Assembly: GCA_010093605.1 (NCBI GenBank)
Contig: MU004187.1
Span: 625,383-689,382 of the forward strand
DNA from: Lophium mytilinum
Lineage: Eukaryota; Ascomycota; Dothideomycetes; Mytilinidiales; Mytilinidiaceae
Direction of reading: 5' to 3'
Length of the DNA: 64,000 bases
Part shown: positions 33,396 through 43,645 of the stretch, one piece after another
Numbering within the stretch: the first letter of the stretch is position 1
Layout: the number at the start of each line of letters is the position of its first letter
Notes under the pieces: generated by a model
Told to the model about the DNA's origin: nothing
Seen by the model: only the letters and a program-made list of their open reading frames with translations
Databases searched by the model: none
Translations under genes and position numbers: made by a program

Positions 33396-36132
33396 ATGCC
33401 ACAACCCGCTCAAATCGGTGCTCTCACAGATGAACTAGTCGCCTCCATCACGACCTTCTCGCCTTCTACAAATGCCCAGGCGTTCAAACATGCGAAAGAC
33501 CTTGCTACGAGGGGCCTCCGAGGGTACCAGTATGGGCGGACGAATCAATTTGATGTCCGCGCGAAGTTGGACGGATTTGATGAGAAATTTCGCGTTCTCA
33601 ATCGAGACAATCTCGCCAACGCGTTGCTAAAACGCCTGAACGAGCTGGACAAGGTCTCGACTAAGTGGACTCCAGAAACGCTCTCGCTTCTCTTGCAACT
33701 CTCAGATCGGCCAGTAGAGAAGACCAATGTAGATGACTTGGAATTGCTCAAACCTCCGCCATCTCCTTCGCCGCTCACTTGGGCCCAGATCATCGCAGAT
33801 GACCCGCTGGACGAGGAGGGCGTATGGGAGAGTATTGACTATGCGGCCGACTCTTCGGAAGACGAGAAAGACTATCGGCGGCGGGAGAAAACCAGAGCCC
33901 CTGAACTTACGCCGTCCTCCAGTATCACTGAAGAAGACTCGCATCTTGATCCTGAGTCCTACGTGATTCCTCTTCAAGCAGAAGCATTACATGACATTCA
34001 AAAAGAGCAATTCTGGAGAGGCCCTACAGATCGTCGGATTAATGGAGCCCTAGCCGAAGGAGACGATGAAGCCAAAAATGATACCTCCGAGATCACCGAG
34101 CTTCAGATGATCCGCGAAGTCTTGTTCATGCTCGCAGGCCTCCCAACCACTCTCTACTCCATTGACACAAATTCGAGAGAGTTCAAAGTCAATAAGTCCT
34201 TTACTCTAAGCCACGTGATTCCTCTCACACTACTCGATCTCCTATCTGATTCTGGAGACATCGGCACACAGATTTATCGTTTGCGCAAATGGACGGGCAA
34301 CAAGCCTCCAATTCCTCTGTTTCAAACCTTTGAAGCGGCCGTAATGAGGCGACTCTCGCAATTTGACCGTAACCTAGCAGCACTGCAATCTCAGTATTTG
34401 AATCCCGATATGCTTGTTTCCATCAGCTTGCTACAAGTCCACAACGAAGTCCGTGGGACTGCTGGCTCGATCTTGCAACTTGCAACATTGGTTGTCACCG
34501 TCATGCCCACTTTGTCAGAAAATCCATTCTTACACCTTGAAGCGCTTTTCGAGCGCACAAGTCTTGCTCAAATGGTAAGTGACGTGGAGCTTTTCGAGTT
34601 CTTTGCCAGGATGTTTCTGGACTGCCTTCAACCGTATCTCAAACCCATAAGAACTTGGATGGAGCATGGAGATTTGGGACCGGACGACGAGACCTTCTTC
34701 GTGTTCATGAACGACAAAAGCAGCGAGGCTGCTTCGCTCTGGCACGATAGATATGCTATCAGGCGACACCTGAACGGCGAGCTACATGCTCCTAACTTTC
34801 TCCACCCTGCAGCACTAAGAATCTTCAACACCGGAAAAAGCATCGTATTCCTGAAGGAGCTCGCAAACCATCACAAATACACCAACATCGCAGAAAACGA
34901 ACCGCGCCTTGACTTCGAAAGCATCTGCGGGGAAGCCGGATCACTTCCCTTCGCTCCGTTCTCGGAATTATTCGGTTCAGCATTCGAAACTTGGATTGGC
35001 AGCAAATTTAGCTTGGCATCCACGGTTCTCAGGCAGAAGCTATCGTCTGAATGTGGCCTCTGGGAAGTTCTCGATACATTTCGAATCGTTTACCTGGCAG
35101 CAGATGGATCTCTATTCCAGGACTTTGCCGACCTAGTATTCGAAAGGATGGATGAACTTGATTCGAACTGGAACGATCGATATCTCCTGACCGAGCTGGT
35201 GCATGGAATATACAGCGCTACGCTAGCTCCTGGCCAAGCAGAGAGACTCGTTGTTCGCAAGAGCACTACGAAGCATCGCGGCCGATCTGTCAATAATTTG
35301 TCGGCAGTTGCTGTCGACTATAATGTATGTACATACTAACTCCACCGCTTGACAATCAGATTAACTAACTTGTTAGATCCCGTGGTCAATCGCGAATATC
35401 GTACAGAAATCTTCACTGCAGACATATCAACGTGCTTTTGGCTTTCTTTTGAAAGTCTATCGCGCCAAATATCTTCTCCAGAGGGTGTCGTGGAAAGATA
35501 TACAGGGACTCGGCGATTTCAGCCTCTCACAGATGAGCCTCAAGATGCGACATCGCCTAATCTGGATTACTGATGTTCTTCGCAATTATTTGACCGAGAC
35601 TGTCTTTGCTTCTTCTACGTCGCAAATGGAAGAAGCTCTCTCCACTGCTGATGATATTGACGCCATGGCCAGAATTCACGCAAGCTACATCAGTCGACTC
35701 CAGGATCTGTGCTTGTTGTCAAAGAACTTATCTCCTATTTTCCAAACTGTAATGTCTTTGCTAGACTTAGCTGTAGATTTTGCCGACACTCACTCACCTA
35801 GGCCGAGCCCATCTCTGGCTAAAGCGCAAACACCACGGCAAAAGCGAGATGCAAGGAGACGGAAGTTGCGTGATCGCCGCAGAAGCATAATCCCTGATCG
35901 TCAAGAATCTTCAGATGACGGGTCAGAGGACGAGTATGATGGAGACGCAGAGAGCTCCACTTCTCACGACGCGGCGACCAGTGAAAGCCTCTACAAGGTT
36001 CAGGAACAATTTGATCGTCATGTGCCCTTTGTTGTGGCAGGATTGAAGGGCGTCAGCAGGGCTGGCGGAGAAAGCGCCTGGGAGACTTTAGCAGAGCGGC
36101 TAGATTGGAACTTCAAGATAGGCCGTCCCTGA
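33396..36132 (+). CDS. gamma-tubulin complex component 5 (GCP5/Mod21-like)
   Basis: The gene encodes 894 residues of the Spc97/Spc98 (GCP) family, which form the gamma-tubulin ring complex that nucleates microtubules at spindle pole bodies. Exons are 33396-35324 and 35377-36132; the 52-nt intron has GTATGT and TTAG ends. The N-terminus (ALTDELVASITTF, KHAKDLATRGLRG, RTNQFDVRAKLDG) is that of mould GCP5. The GRIP1-like part starts around REVLFMLAGLPTTLYS near residue 245. The second GRIP motif begins at the exon junction (VDYNIPWSIANIVQ) and continues RAFGFLLKVYRAKYLLQ, as in other GCPs. A basic and acidic disordered insert (RQKRDARRRKLRDRRR, SSDDGSEDE) lies before the C-terminal helix. Paralogue choice GCP5 versus GCP4/6 rests on the N-terminus only. 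Confidence 0.88.
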
Positions 36133-36467
36133 ATAGTTGGTAAAGCAAAACCGTTCTCGGCCAAACCTTCTGGCAGTTTTCATAGCTCTTTACCACCGTG
36201 CGAGGTTATCTACGAGAGATCGTATGATCGAAACCGTCGTACAAAACAACATTTCGATCCGCGTCTTCAAAATTCGATCGCGCCACTATGGATCACCTGC
36301 TCATCAACAAGATAAACATTTCATACTACATTGGAACCGTCACGAATATTAGCACACTGCTGCCTTCAATCATCTTCTTAGCATATCTCGAATCACTCAG
36401 TTCGTGTAAAACAAGTCACCTGACACACGAAGACACTTTACAAGTAACACAGAGTCCACAAGTTACA
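36133..36467. other. intergenic region upstream of the flavodoxin-like gene
   Basis: This 335-bp spacer follows the GCP5 stop. An in-frame extension of the next gene reaches back to 36288, but the family start lies at 36468. No other feature is seen. Confidence 0.5.
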
Positions 36468-37008
36468 ATGCCAATCCTCGTGACCTATGCCAGCGACCAT
36501 GGGTCAACACAGGAGATCGCCGAGAGCATCTCCTCCCATCTCGCCGAGCATTTTCCACCAACGGAGGTCCTTCCTCTCGCAGACGTCAACCCTACAACCA
36601 TCTCAACCTATACCGCCATTGTGATTGGTAGCGCCATCCACAACACGCATTGGCTATCCAGCGCTGTCGCTTTCTTACAAAACAATTCCACAGCGCTTGC
36701 AGAGGTTCCAATATATGCATCCAGCGTGGGCGCACTAGCAGCACTGCCGAAATTCAATCAAGGCCGATGGCAGAAGTCAGAGGAGAAGAAGATCACACAA
36801 GCTATCGAGATGGAATTGAAGGCCGAGCATCCCGTTCTGAGAGGGCACAGGCTTTTCAATGGGAGATTTGAGAAAGAGCACGCGGGACGGTGCATCCGGT
36901 GGAGGTCATTTTGGGGACTTCAGGGACAGGGAGGATGTTCAGGCCTGGGCGAATGGAGTTGCGGAGGACTTGAAAAGGCCGAGGGACGCGCAGGAGAACG
37001 GGAATTGA
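36468..37008 (+). pseudogene. flavodoxin-like protein gene with apparent frameshift
   Basis: The first 140 residues are a flavodoxin of the HemG-like type (Flavodoxin_5), an FMN-binding fold. Marks are MPILVTYASDHGSTQEIAE (phosphate loop), AIVIGSAIHNTHWL, PIYASSVGA and GHRLFNGRFEKEHA. After about 36885 this frame turns to atypical sequence and ends at 37025. The frame one base further on reads GGGHFGDFRDREDVQAWANGVAEDL and stops at 37006-37008, which is exactly the family C-terminus (normally GGRFGDFRDWEE). A one-base shift near 36850-36890 is therefore likely: either a real break or an assembly error. An intron 36834-36876 would also restore the frame but would delete the conserved HRLF motif. 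If intact, the gene would make about 180 residues of an FMN protein of unknown role. Confidence 0.65.
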
Positions 37009-38013
37009 GATTGCATGGCGCGTAGGAAGACCGAGCGCGTAGTAGGTTTGTGGAGGTGCTCAATTTGGAGCACTTGCGAACGTAACCATGAAGTTTGCTT
37101 TTCCTTGTTTGAACTCTCTCCCCGGTCAATTCGTTGAGAGCAGACATGCTGCGTCTGCGAGACACGGTGAAAAGTGAGAAGACTAAACTGTTACCTCGAT
37201 CTCATTACTCTGCGATGGTTGTGGACGTCGAGACTGTACTTTTTTCAGCGTCAGACTTCATTCCTAGCCATTTCTACGTCATTGTAGCTTTAAGGAGAAT
37301 CGTTCATTCTACTTCGAAAAGGTTATCCGAGCTCAACATAGCTCACATGCCACGCAAGCTTCCTAACAGAAGTAGTATTAGCTATGCAGCTCTCTGAGTC
37401 GCATCGTTACATGTGTATCTAGAGGTTCTACAGCTAGTCTTAGTTTTCAAGTATCCAGTTTGGTCGACTCCGCATACGGATTAGGTATGTCGGACCCTGT
37501 CAAATTGCAAAGCCACAGCCGAATCAGGAAACCTAACGAATTTCGATAGAACGCCACAGGGGTACGATATCCCACGCTTTTTGTGGAGAGCGAGGAATGA
37601 CACGGCGCGGGGAAGGCTTTTTGCGGGGAAATGTCAATTTGTTGTTTGGTCCAGTCAGTCTTTCAAGGTACCAGGAAAGTGTCTGCCTTTCGTCCATTTC
37701 CATTCATCTGTCCAAAACTTGGCGAAGCTTGTCTCAAGATCTTCATAGGTGTCAAGCTCGCTTGGCAAGCGCCGCGACCTAAACGCGGACGCCAACGGTC
37801 TAGCCGATGCCCGGGCTCAGACTATTTGCCAATAGCATCGTGGGATGTAGGACTAAAACGAAAGCACGACCAAGTAACACGTCAGGTCACGAATCAGTGT
37901 GATCTGGTTCAAAATCCTATTCCGCCCCTCAACTATCAGATTCCTTTCCTGCCCAGCTTTGCGATATCTTGTCCATCTTCTAGTTGACTTTTGCGCTCTT
38001 TTCGTTAGTAAGC
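37009..38013. other. intergenic region
   Basis: This 1 kb has only short open frames on both strands without marks. It should contain the promoter of the membrane-protein gene that follows. I see nothing else. Confidence 0.55.
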
Positions 38014-38741
38014 ATGGTGCTTGGTGACAAACGCAACACGACGCGCAAGGCGCAAGTGTTTTGGAGTTTCGTGGCTCTTGTGCTCTCCATCTTTTGTCTC
38101 GTATGGTATAGATCATCGCAACATGGTCCCCATATGGTCGTTTCCTCTGCCAAGCTATACCTAGACCTCGCACGGGCTGGCTGGGCCATTGCTATTGTTT
38201 GTGTAAGTATCTTTACACAACATGGACAACGTCAACTTCCTATCAAACGCTAACCTCCATGTAGGCACTTTGCACAGTAGTATCCGTCCTATACCTACCA
38301 TTCGCAACGAGCGATTACTATTACCTTCCTCTGTCTCTGTGGTGGGCAATTGCGTGCACTTTCATGCTGGTTGGCGAAGTCCTTCTCGTCCAAAAGAATA
38401 CTTCCTGCCCAGCCTTCCAACACTGTGCTGGTATTGACGACCCGGGAATGATATGCTCTTACTTCGCTTCCGTCGCATGTCTTACACAATTGTATGTATA
38501 CAGCCTCCATGATTTTCGACCCCCATTGACCCTTAAAAGCATACTACTCGGCGCTGCATTCTTCCAGGTCAAGTCCTACAGGAAAGATTTGCGGAGGGAG
38601 GCACGGCGATCGGGCCTAAGTACGAAAGCGCCATCGGAGTATGCACCAGAGAGCAGACTGGGAATATTCAATCCAACCAGACTGCGGAATTGGTGGTCTG
38701 CCGGGATCAAGCCAATGGACGTGTTTGCGGACCGACCTTGA
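38014..38741 (+). CDS. small multi-pass membrane protein, function unknown
   Basis: The gene encodes 221 residues. I join 38014-38202 and 38265-38741; the 62-nt intron has GTAAGT and GTAG ends and the join keeps the hydrophobic run AGWAIAIVCALCTVVSVLYL. Hydrophobic segments are about residues 15-33, 49-72, 87-107 and 125-150, so four helices are likely. A lumenal or outer loop holds the cysteines of NTSCPAFQHC and PGMICSY. The C-terminus is basic and soluble (KSYRKDLRREARRSG). I do not recognise a family. The layout recalls small fungal membrane proteins of the MARVEL or rhodopsin-like size class, but no signature motif is present. The start ATG was chosen as the first in frame with reasonable context. 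Confidence 0.7.
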
Positions 38742-39268
38742 TCACAGCCCGTCTTAGTCGACCGCACATATTACTCGACAACACATTGCCTTCTTCGACA
38801 GCAGAACAACTTCTTCGATACCACATTACCTAGCCTTTTAATGACGACATGACCAGCATACGATACGGTCTTCTAACAGCATACATGTTTACGGGATTCT
38901 ATACATAAGCAATATACCCATTCATTCCTCTCCCACTTGGGGCACATGATCAAAATCCAAGATGCTCTCTGCATTTTCAACTCTCATCATATACTGCAAC
39001 CCAAAGTTGAACAAGCTCGTGTAAACGCTTTCGAAACACTTTACTATAGCCGGCTTACCACTCGTCACTCTCCTCGTAGGGCTCAGAATTGAGAACATCC
39101 ACCCACGTCAAGTCACATACACAGCTGAGCCCAGCGGATTAGTGGAGATGGACCACACTCTTTCATTTATTACATGGAAGGTAAAGGTCTACAATCACCC
39201 GTACGCATGCTATCCCAAGACCCAAACTCCCTGAATAGAATCGTTCTTCATCCAACGCCACGTCACCC
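38742..39268. other. intergenic region between convergent genes
   Basis: The 527 bp between the membrane-protein gene and the first tail-anchored paralogue hold no supported gene. It should contain both 3' ends. Confidence 0.5.
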
Positions 39269-39850
39269 TCACACTCTAGCCCCAGGCCAGCCCACCACGA
39301 CGAATACCGCAAATACGAGTATCGCCGCCACGACCTTGACAACTTCCGAGTCTACAACCCATTCGGCCGTCTCTAGTAGAAACCCCTCTGCCCTATCCTC
39401 CTCTCCATTCTCCCCTTCCTGTCTCTCCCCATCCTCCCCATCCTCCCCATCCTCCCCCTCCCACTCTTCATCTTCACCCTCCCTCTCCTCCTCACTATCG
39501 CTATCCCACTTATGCGGCGGAAGCACTTTCTGCGCAAAGAAGCGCTGCCTCAGCTTACCGTCGAGATCCTGCACCGTCATGCAAACCAACCCCTCGCGCG
39601 GCATCCAGTAGTATTGAGACTCTCCATAAAACTGGATACGAATGTCATCTGATTCCGGACTCGGGTCATCGACCTTACGGACCGGGTGTAGGAGCAGACA
39701 TCCCGGTATTAACCCGCCGCATTTCTTTAGCTTTCTGTAGTGCCTTGCGTTCTTTTCTGACGTGGTTTCGGGGTGTGGGATTGCGAGGCGGGGGTGGCAG
39801 GGTGGGGATGGGGGGGAGGGGGGCCTTGATGGTTGGTGTCGGGACGGCAT
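39269..39850 (-). CDS. tail-anchored protein of unknown family, paralogue A
   Basis: This gene encodes 193 residues and is a tandem paralogue of the next gene. A short Ser/Pro-rich start (MPSRHQPSRPPSP) leads to a domain of about 85 residues: CHPRL, NARHYRKL, GCLLLHPVRKVDD, DIRIQFYG, MPREGLVCM and QDLDGKLRQRFFAQKV. Then comes a Glu/Gly/Asp repeat (DGEDGEDGE, coded by 9-bp CCATCCTCC repeats near 39427-39460). The C-terminus is one hydrophobic segment (VVAAILVFAVFVVV) followed by GWPGARV, as expected for a tail-anchored membrane protein with its domain in the cytosol. I know no named family for the domain. The start 39850 was chosen because it is the first ATG in the frame. A frame extension upstream lacks ATG. 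Confidence 0.72.
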   Translation of the reverse strand: MPSRHQPSRPPSPPSPPCHPRLAIPHPETTSEKNARHYRKLKKCGGLIPGCLLLHPVRKVDDPSPESDDIRIQFYGESQYYWMPREGLVCMTVQDLDGKLRQRFFAQKVLPPHKWDSDSEEEREGEDEEWEGEDGEDGEDGERQEGENGEEDRAEGFLLETAEWVVDSEVVKVVAAILVFAVFVVVGWPGARV

Positions 39851-40102
39851 TTTAGGTGGTTTTCCTGATCTTGTGGGCACGCTGTGGTTGGTTGGGCACG
39901 GTGGGTGTGTCGATGAAGGCACAGTTCGGGGTCGAGGAGGCTTTAAGGGGGCCTCTTTGCGAAGAAATTGGAGCAATGAGGTGAATTATAGGCGAAGAAA
40001 ACATGGAGTAGAGGTTGTTGGGGACTCTATGTCCACCTCGTCGCACCCCGTCATGCCAGCGCACTACTCAAGAACTGTGAACGGAGACACTGTATTTCCC
40101 CG

Positions 40103-40834
40103 TTAAGATCCCCCAGGCCAACCTGCCAAAACGAATCCCGTGAGCCCGACTACTCCCGCAACAACACTTAGCGCCAGTGACCGATGGTTCGTTTGCTTTC
40201 CCTTCGTAAGCACTCTGCTTATGCTCTCCAGCACCCCTTCTCTCTCTTCCAACCACACCTTCTGCGCAAAGAGGCGCTGTCGGATCCTCCCATCCAGATC
40301 TTGCGTCACCATGCAAGACAGTGCCCGTCGTGGAACCAGATACCTCTTAGGGTCGCCGAAGTACTGAATCCGGAGCACATTGTCGGCGAGGTCTTCCACT
40401 TTGTGGACGGGGTAGTAGAGGAGGCATCCAAGTTTGAGTTCGCCGTGGCTTTCAAGCTCGGTGTATCTTTGGGCGTTCCAGTTCCACCAGGCTTGTGGGT
40501 TTTTGGCAGGCAGTCGCGGATGGCATGGAGAGGTCGGGGGTTTGATATTGACCTGCGGTTTAACAGGAGCAGGCGCAGGCGCATTAGCCCTATGCCCCTC
40601 TGACTCGATGATATCGCCCGGTCGCGTTGTTTTGGGGGCTTCTGTAGTCACTGACTTCTGCTCACGCTTCTGCCTCTTCGGCGTTGGACTATTTTCACGG
40701 CTATCTCCAATAGAATTTGGCGGCGCAAGTGTACACTTCGTTTTGGTCGAGGATGGTTTCGCGTCGCCGTTGGCCTGGCGCTTTGTGCCCCTTTGGGCGC
40801 GCTTCGAGTCGACGGGGACGGGGCTAGGAGACAT
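40103..40834 (-). CDS. tail-anchored protein of unknown family, paralogue B
   Basis: The product has 243 residues. A basic, Ser/Thr-rich N-terminus of about 100 residues with nuclear-signal-like clusters (KRQKREQK) precedes the domain it shares with its neighbour: CHPRL, NAQRYTELE, GCLLYYPVHKVED, LRIQYFGD, VPRRALSCM and QDLDGRIRQRLFAQKV. The acidic linker of paralogue A is replaced by a short neutral one. The C-terminus is a hydrophobic segment (LALSVVAGVVGLTGFVLA) ending GWPGGS. Both genes lie on the same strand, 252 bp apart, without introns, so they look like a tandem duplication with later divergence. The motif pair KVED/KVDD plus QDLDG is the best handle for a search. Function unknown. 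Confidence 0.75.
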   Translation of the reverse strand: MSPSPVPVDSKRAQRGTKRQANGDAKPSSTKTKCTLAPPNSIGDSRENSPTPKRQKREQKSVTTEAPKTTRPGDIIESEGHRANAPAPAPVKPQVNIKPPTSPCHPRLPAKNPQAWWNWNAQRYTELESHGELKLGCLLYYPVHKVEDLADNVLRIQYFGDPKRYLVPRRALSCMVTQDLDGRIRQRLFAQKVWLEEREGVLESISRVLTKGKQTNHRSLALSVVAGVVGLTGFVLAGWPGGS

Positions 40835-41092
40835 TGCGGAACTGTTGGGTTGCGAGTATGCTTGAATGAGAAGTTTCGGGTGTCTTTAGATAGTTGAGCG
40901 TGCATGGAGCTGAAGGAGACCGCGGGTGTCGTTCGCTTGGCCGAGAAGGTGTATCATAGACCAACAGCGGCGAACCGTGGGGAAGATGATCAGGTCGGCC
41001 AGGGTGAATATGGTATATATGTGTAAACAAAGCGGTGCGCTGGCGAACAAAGTGCGGTGGTTCGAGAATGGATTGAAGCAAATCGACTTGAT

Positions 41093-41908
41093 TCACCCAA
41101 GTTGTCGATATCTGCGTACAAGATTCTTGGTGACCTCCTCTTCGCCTTCGCAGAATGCTATCATGGCGTTGAGGTACGTAGAAGAGCAGAGATAGGCAGT
41201 GCGCTGTGGTCGGACACAACTGAGTGATCCATGCCACGGCCTTTCCTTGGCAGCCCATAGTTCAGCCAGTTCCATATGGGACTTCGAAAGTCTTTCTCTA
41301 AGCTCTTTTTCGAGTGCCATTAATGCACAATGATGTTGCCCCGTGAAATCAGATACATTTTGTAGATGATTAAGGACATAAAGATCGACACGAGCATCAA
41401 TGACAACCCTGGTGAGATAGACGTGATATCTTAGTGCTGGCCAGATCAAACCTTCTGGCCAAGGCGCCGATATTTTTGGGAACTTTATCATGTCCAAGGG
41501 AACATTCTCGTAAGCGATTGCTCTGGTCCCCCAGGAGCAGTAGAAAGAGTTGGCAGCGTAGAATACGGAAGCGGCTTCATCGTGTACCTGCTTACATACT
41601 TCTAGAATGCGGAGGTTCGGGATGTTGGACGTAGGGCGAATATAGTCGTCTAATATCAGAAGTTGGCCGTAGATGTGATTTCGTATCTCCGGAGGAAGGT
41701 CTAGGAAGCTCGCTTTGCTTTGCTCTGCCCGTAAACTGATTGGTGTACAATTTTCACGTTCGGTCTTGTATCTTTTGAAGGTCGATGAGGTTGCCACCTC
41801 CGTGGTTCGCAAATCTCGATCCGCAGCGTTGATGATTTTACCGTGAGCATAGTTGACGCCTGCCATGGGCTTATTTGGTGTCCAAGTGAAAGAGAATGAA
41901 GACCCCAT
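41093..41908 (-). CDS. 2EXR/F-box-like domain protein
   Basis: The product has 271 residues. The segment FLDLPPEIRNHIYGQLL near residue 70 is the F-box-like start of the mould 2EXR/DUF7730 families, and LRILEVCKQVHDEAASVFYAANSFY is the usual second part. The rest (YENVPLDMI, LTRVVIDARVDLYVL) fits the weakly conserved C-terminal half. Such proteins are very numerous in Dothideomycetes and related moulds and have no known function. A role as substrate receptor of ubiquitin ligases is only presumed from the F-box likeness. The first ATG of the frame is used and no intron is needed. Confidence 0.8.
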   Translation of the reverse strand: MGSSFSFTWTPNKPMAGVNYAHGKIINAADRDLRTTEVATSSTFKRYKTERENCTPISLRAEQSKASFLDLPPEIRNHIYGQLLILDDYIRPTSNIPNLRILEVCKQVHDEAASVFYAANSFYCSWGTRAIAYENVPLDMIKFPKISAPWPEGLIWPALRYHVYLTRVVIDARVDLYVLNHLQNVSDFTGQHHCALMALEKELRERLSKSHMELAELWAAKERPWHGSLSCVRPQRTAYLCSSTYLNAMIAFCEGEEEVTKNLVRRYRQLG

Positions 41909-42277
41909 TTGATGAAGAGAGAGGGAAATGCCGAGAAGTAAAATAAACGACTCAAAGATCTATATATTCTCCTTAGGCAACAGGATGAAAGCCGTAATCA
42001 CAAAATTAATGGCCGACTAGGTTTTGGCGATCGACTAATGGTGTGGTGGAGCACTTGGCAATCGTTTGCCTATGGCTACTATATGTGAGATCCAGCGTAG
42101 AATGAGAGGAAATAGGGGACAAAGATGAAGCTGGAGGAAGAGAAAGGATGGGGTCGAGGGCCTGGGGCTGGGAATGCGGATCTCGACACTACCTAACCTC
42201 TTTTAGAACTGCGCCACCACCTGCACTAGCGCGCTTGGCAGTGCTCGAAAGATACCAAGTATTTGATATTATTTCAA
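41909..42277. other. intergenic region up to the transposon insertion
   Basis: This is the upstream region of the 2EXR gene, interrupted at 42278 by the inverted-repeat element. An AT-rich patch TATATATTC near 41960 may be its TATA region. The last 8 bp (TATTTCAA, 42270-42277) form the left target duplication. Confidence 0.5.
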
Positions 42278-42407
42278 GGATAAGCCTACTTGTAGCCCCC
42301 CTTTCACCTCATTGTAGCCCCCCTTTTGCCTCCGTGTAGCCCCCCCTATATTAGGTCTAGCGCCGGCCCGTATAAATATTATTCCACTAATTAAACTTAC
42401 TTGTTTA
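42278..42407 (+). repeat. left terminal inverted repeat with TGTAGCCCCCC subrepeats
   Basis: 130 bp that pair with 43538-43645 in inverse orientation. It contains three TTGTAG/TGTAGCCCCCC units about 22 bp apart, against two in the right copy. The inner part TATTAGGTCTAGCGCCGG is identical in both. Confidence 0.88.
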
Positions 42408-43537
42408 ACTTTATAGAAGGCTGCGTAAAATAGTAAGTATATATTACAAAACGGAAAGCCTTATAATTATAGTGCAGCTTAATTACCTTAAAGAACTAGT
42501 TACCTAGCTAAAGATTATAAGAGAAGAAAGCTTTTATCTAATAGTTAGTCTTCTTAGTATATATACGCCGCTTTCTATTAGCTAGTATATATATTCCTGC
42601 GCAGTTAAATTCTATAAAAACTTTGCGCACTTATAGTAGAGTGCGCTTATTATACTTATTACTACATTTTTAAAAGGTATAGCCCTGCGCCTTTATATAG
42701 TAGAGTAGATCCGAAGTATATAGTTAGAAAGTATAGTAGCTAGTATATAGTAGGTTCTATATAGTTCTATATATATATTTACTATATTACACTATATATA
42801 TATTATATTCTACTTAGTTTCTTTTATTACATCGCGCGTATATATAATTATAACTCTAAAGTTTTAAACTTAACTCTATTATCTATACCTTAAATATATA
42901 TTCTTTAGCCTTAATTACCCCTTAATTACTCTTTCTTAAATCCTTTAGCCTTCTTAGGCCTTAATACGGGCTGCGCCTAGGTCTTATTAGTATGCAAAGT
43001 TAACGGTTGCCGCCGCTTAGAAATACTTAACTTATTAGCCTTATTTTCTTACTTTTCCCTAGAGTTGTAGCCTTCCTATTCTAGTCTTTAGAGGCTCTTA
43101 GCCTAGAAAGGCTAAGGAGGTAAAGAAGAAAAAATAAATATAATTAAGGTTACCTAATAGGCGTATATGCAGGCGTATAAGCCTTTATACTATAGATAGT
43201 TTAGTTTTATAGTTTAAGGCTGTAATGTAATATACCTACGGCGTAATAAGGTAAGCTACAGGGGACCTAATATACGTAGCCGTAATATAATAAACGCGTG
43301 CACGGGACTATACGGGACCTACTATACGCTGGCTACTGTACTTTTTAACTGTACGCTCCGGATCTACTCTAATTGTATAGGCTTAGATAGATGCTATATT
43401 AGCCTCTACGGACTTGTAGCGGGCCTAAGGGGGTGCCCGGAGTAGCATAGTGTTAAGGTGGGATGCAGGAGAGAATATTATATATTCACCTGTGATGTAT
43501 AGATTTAGTTAGCTTGGCATGTAAGGCAAGCTAGAGG

Positions 43538-43645
43538 TAAACGAGTGAGTTTAATTAGTGGACCAATATTTATACGGGCCGGCGCTAGACCTAATATAGG
43601 GGGGGCTACACGGAGGTAAAAGGGGGGCTACGAGTAGGCTTGTCC
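43538..43645 (-). repeat. right terminal inverted repeat
   Basis: 108 bp, the inverse copy of 42278-42407 without one 22-bp unit. Read inward it starts GGACAAGCCTACTCGTAG. At CpG or CpA positions it keeps C where the left copy has T. Confidence 0.88.

Larger units (their letters stand above)
42278..43645. mobile_element. non-autonomous inverted-repeat DNA transposon (8-bp target duplication)
   Basis: A 1,368-bp element has inverted terminal repeats and is flanked by a perfect 8-bp direct repeat TATTTCAA (42270-42277 and 43646-43653). The left repeat is 130 bp and the right 108 bp; the left has one extra 22-bp unit. The ends read GGA(C/T)AAGCCTAC inward. The 1.1 kb between the repeats is strongly AT-rich, with no open frame or transposase motif. 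An 8-bp duplication with subterminal repeats points to hAT-like elements, but the terminal bases are not the usual CAG, so the superfamily is not certain. The repeats still match well, so the insertion is not very old, or the repeats were sheltered from decay. It needs a transposase supplied from elsewhere. Confidence 0.85.

Noticed and set aside
42278-43645. Solo LTR or retroelement remnant
   Set aside because: The terminal repeats are inverted, not direct, and the target duplication is 8 bp. There is no TG...CA end, primer-binding site or polypurine tract.
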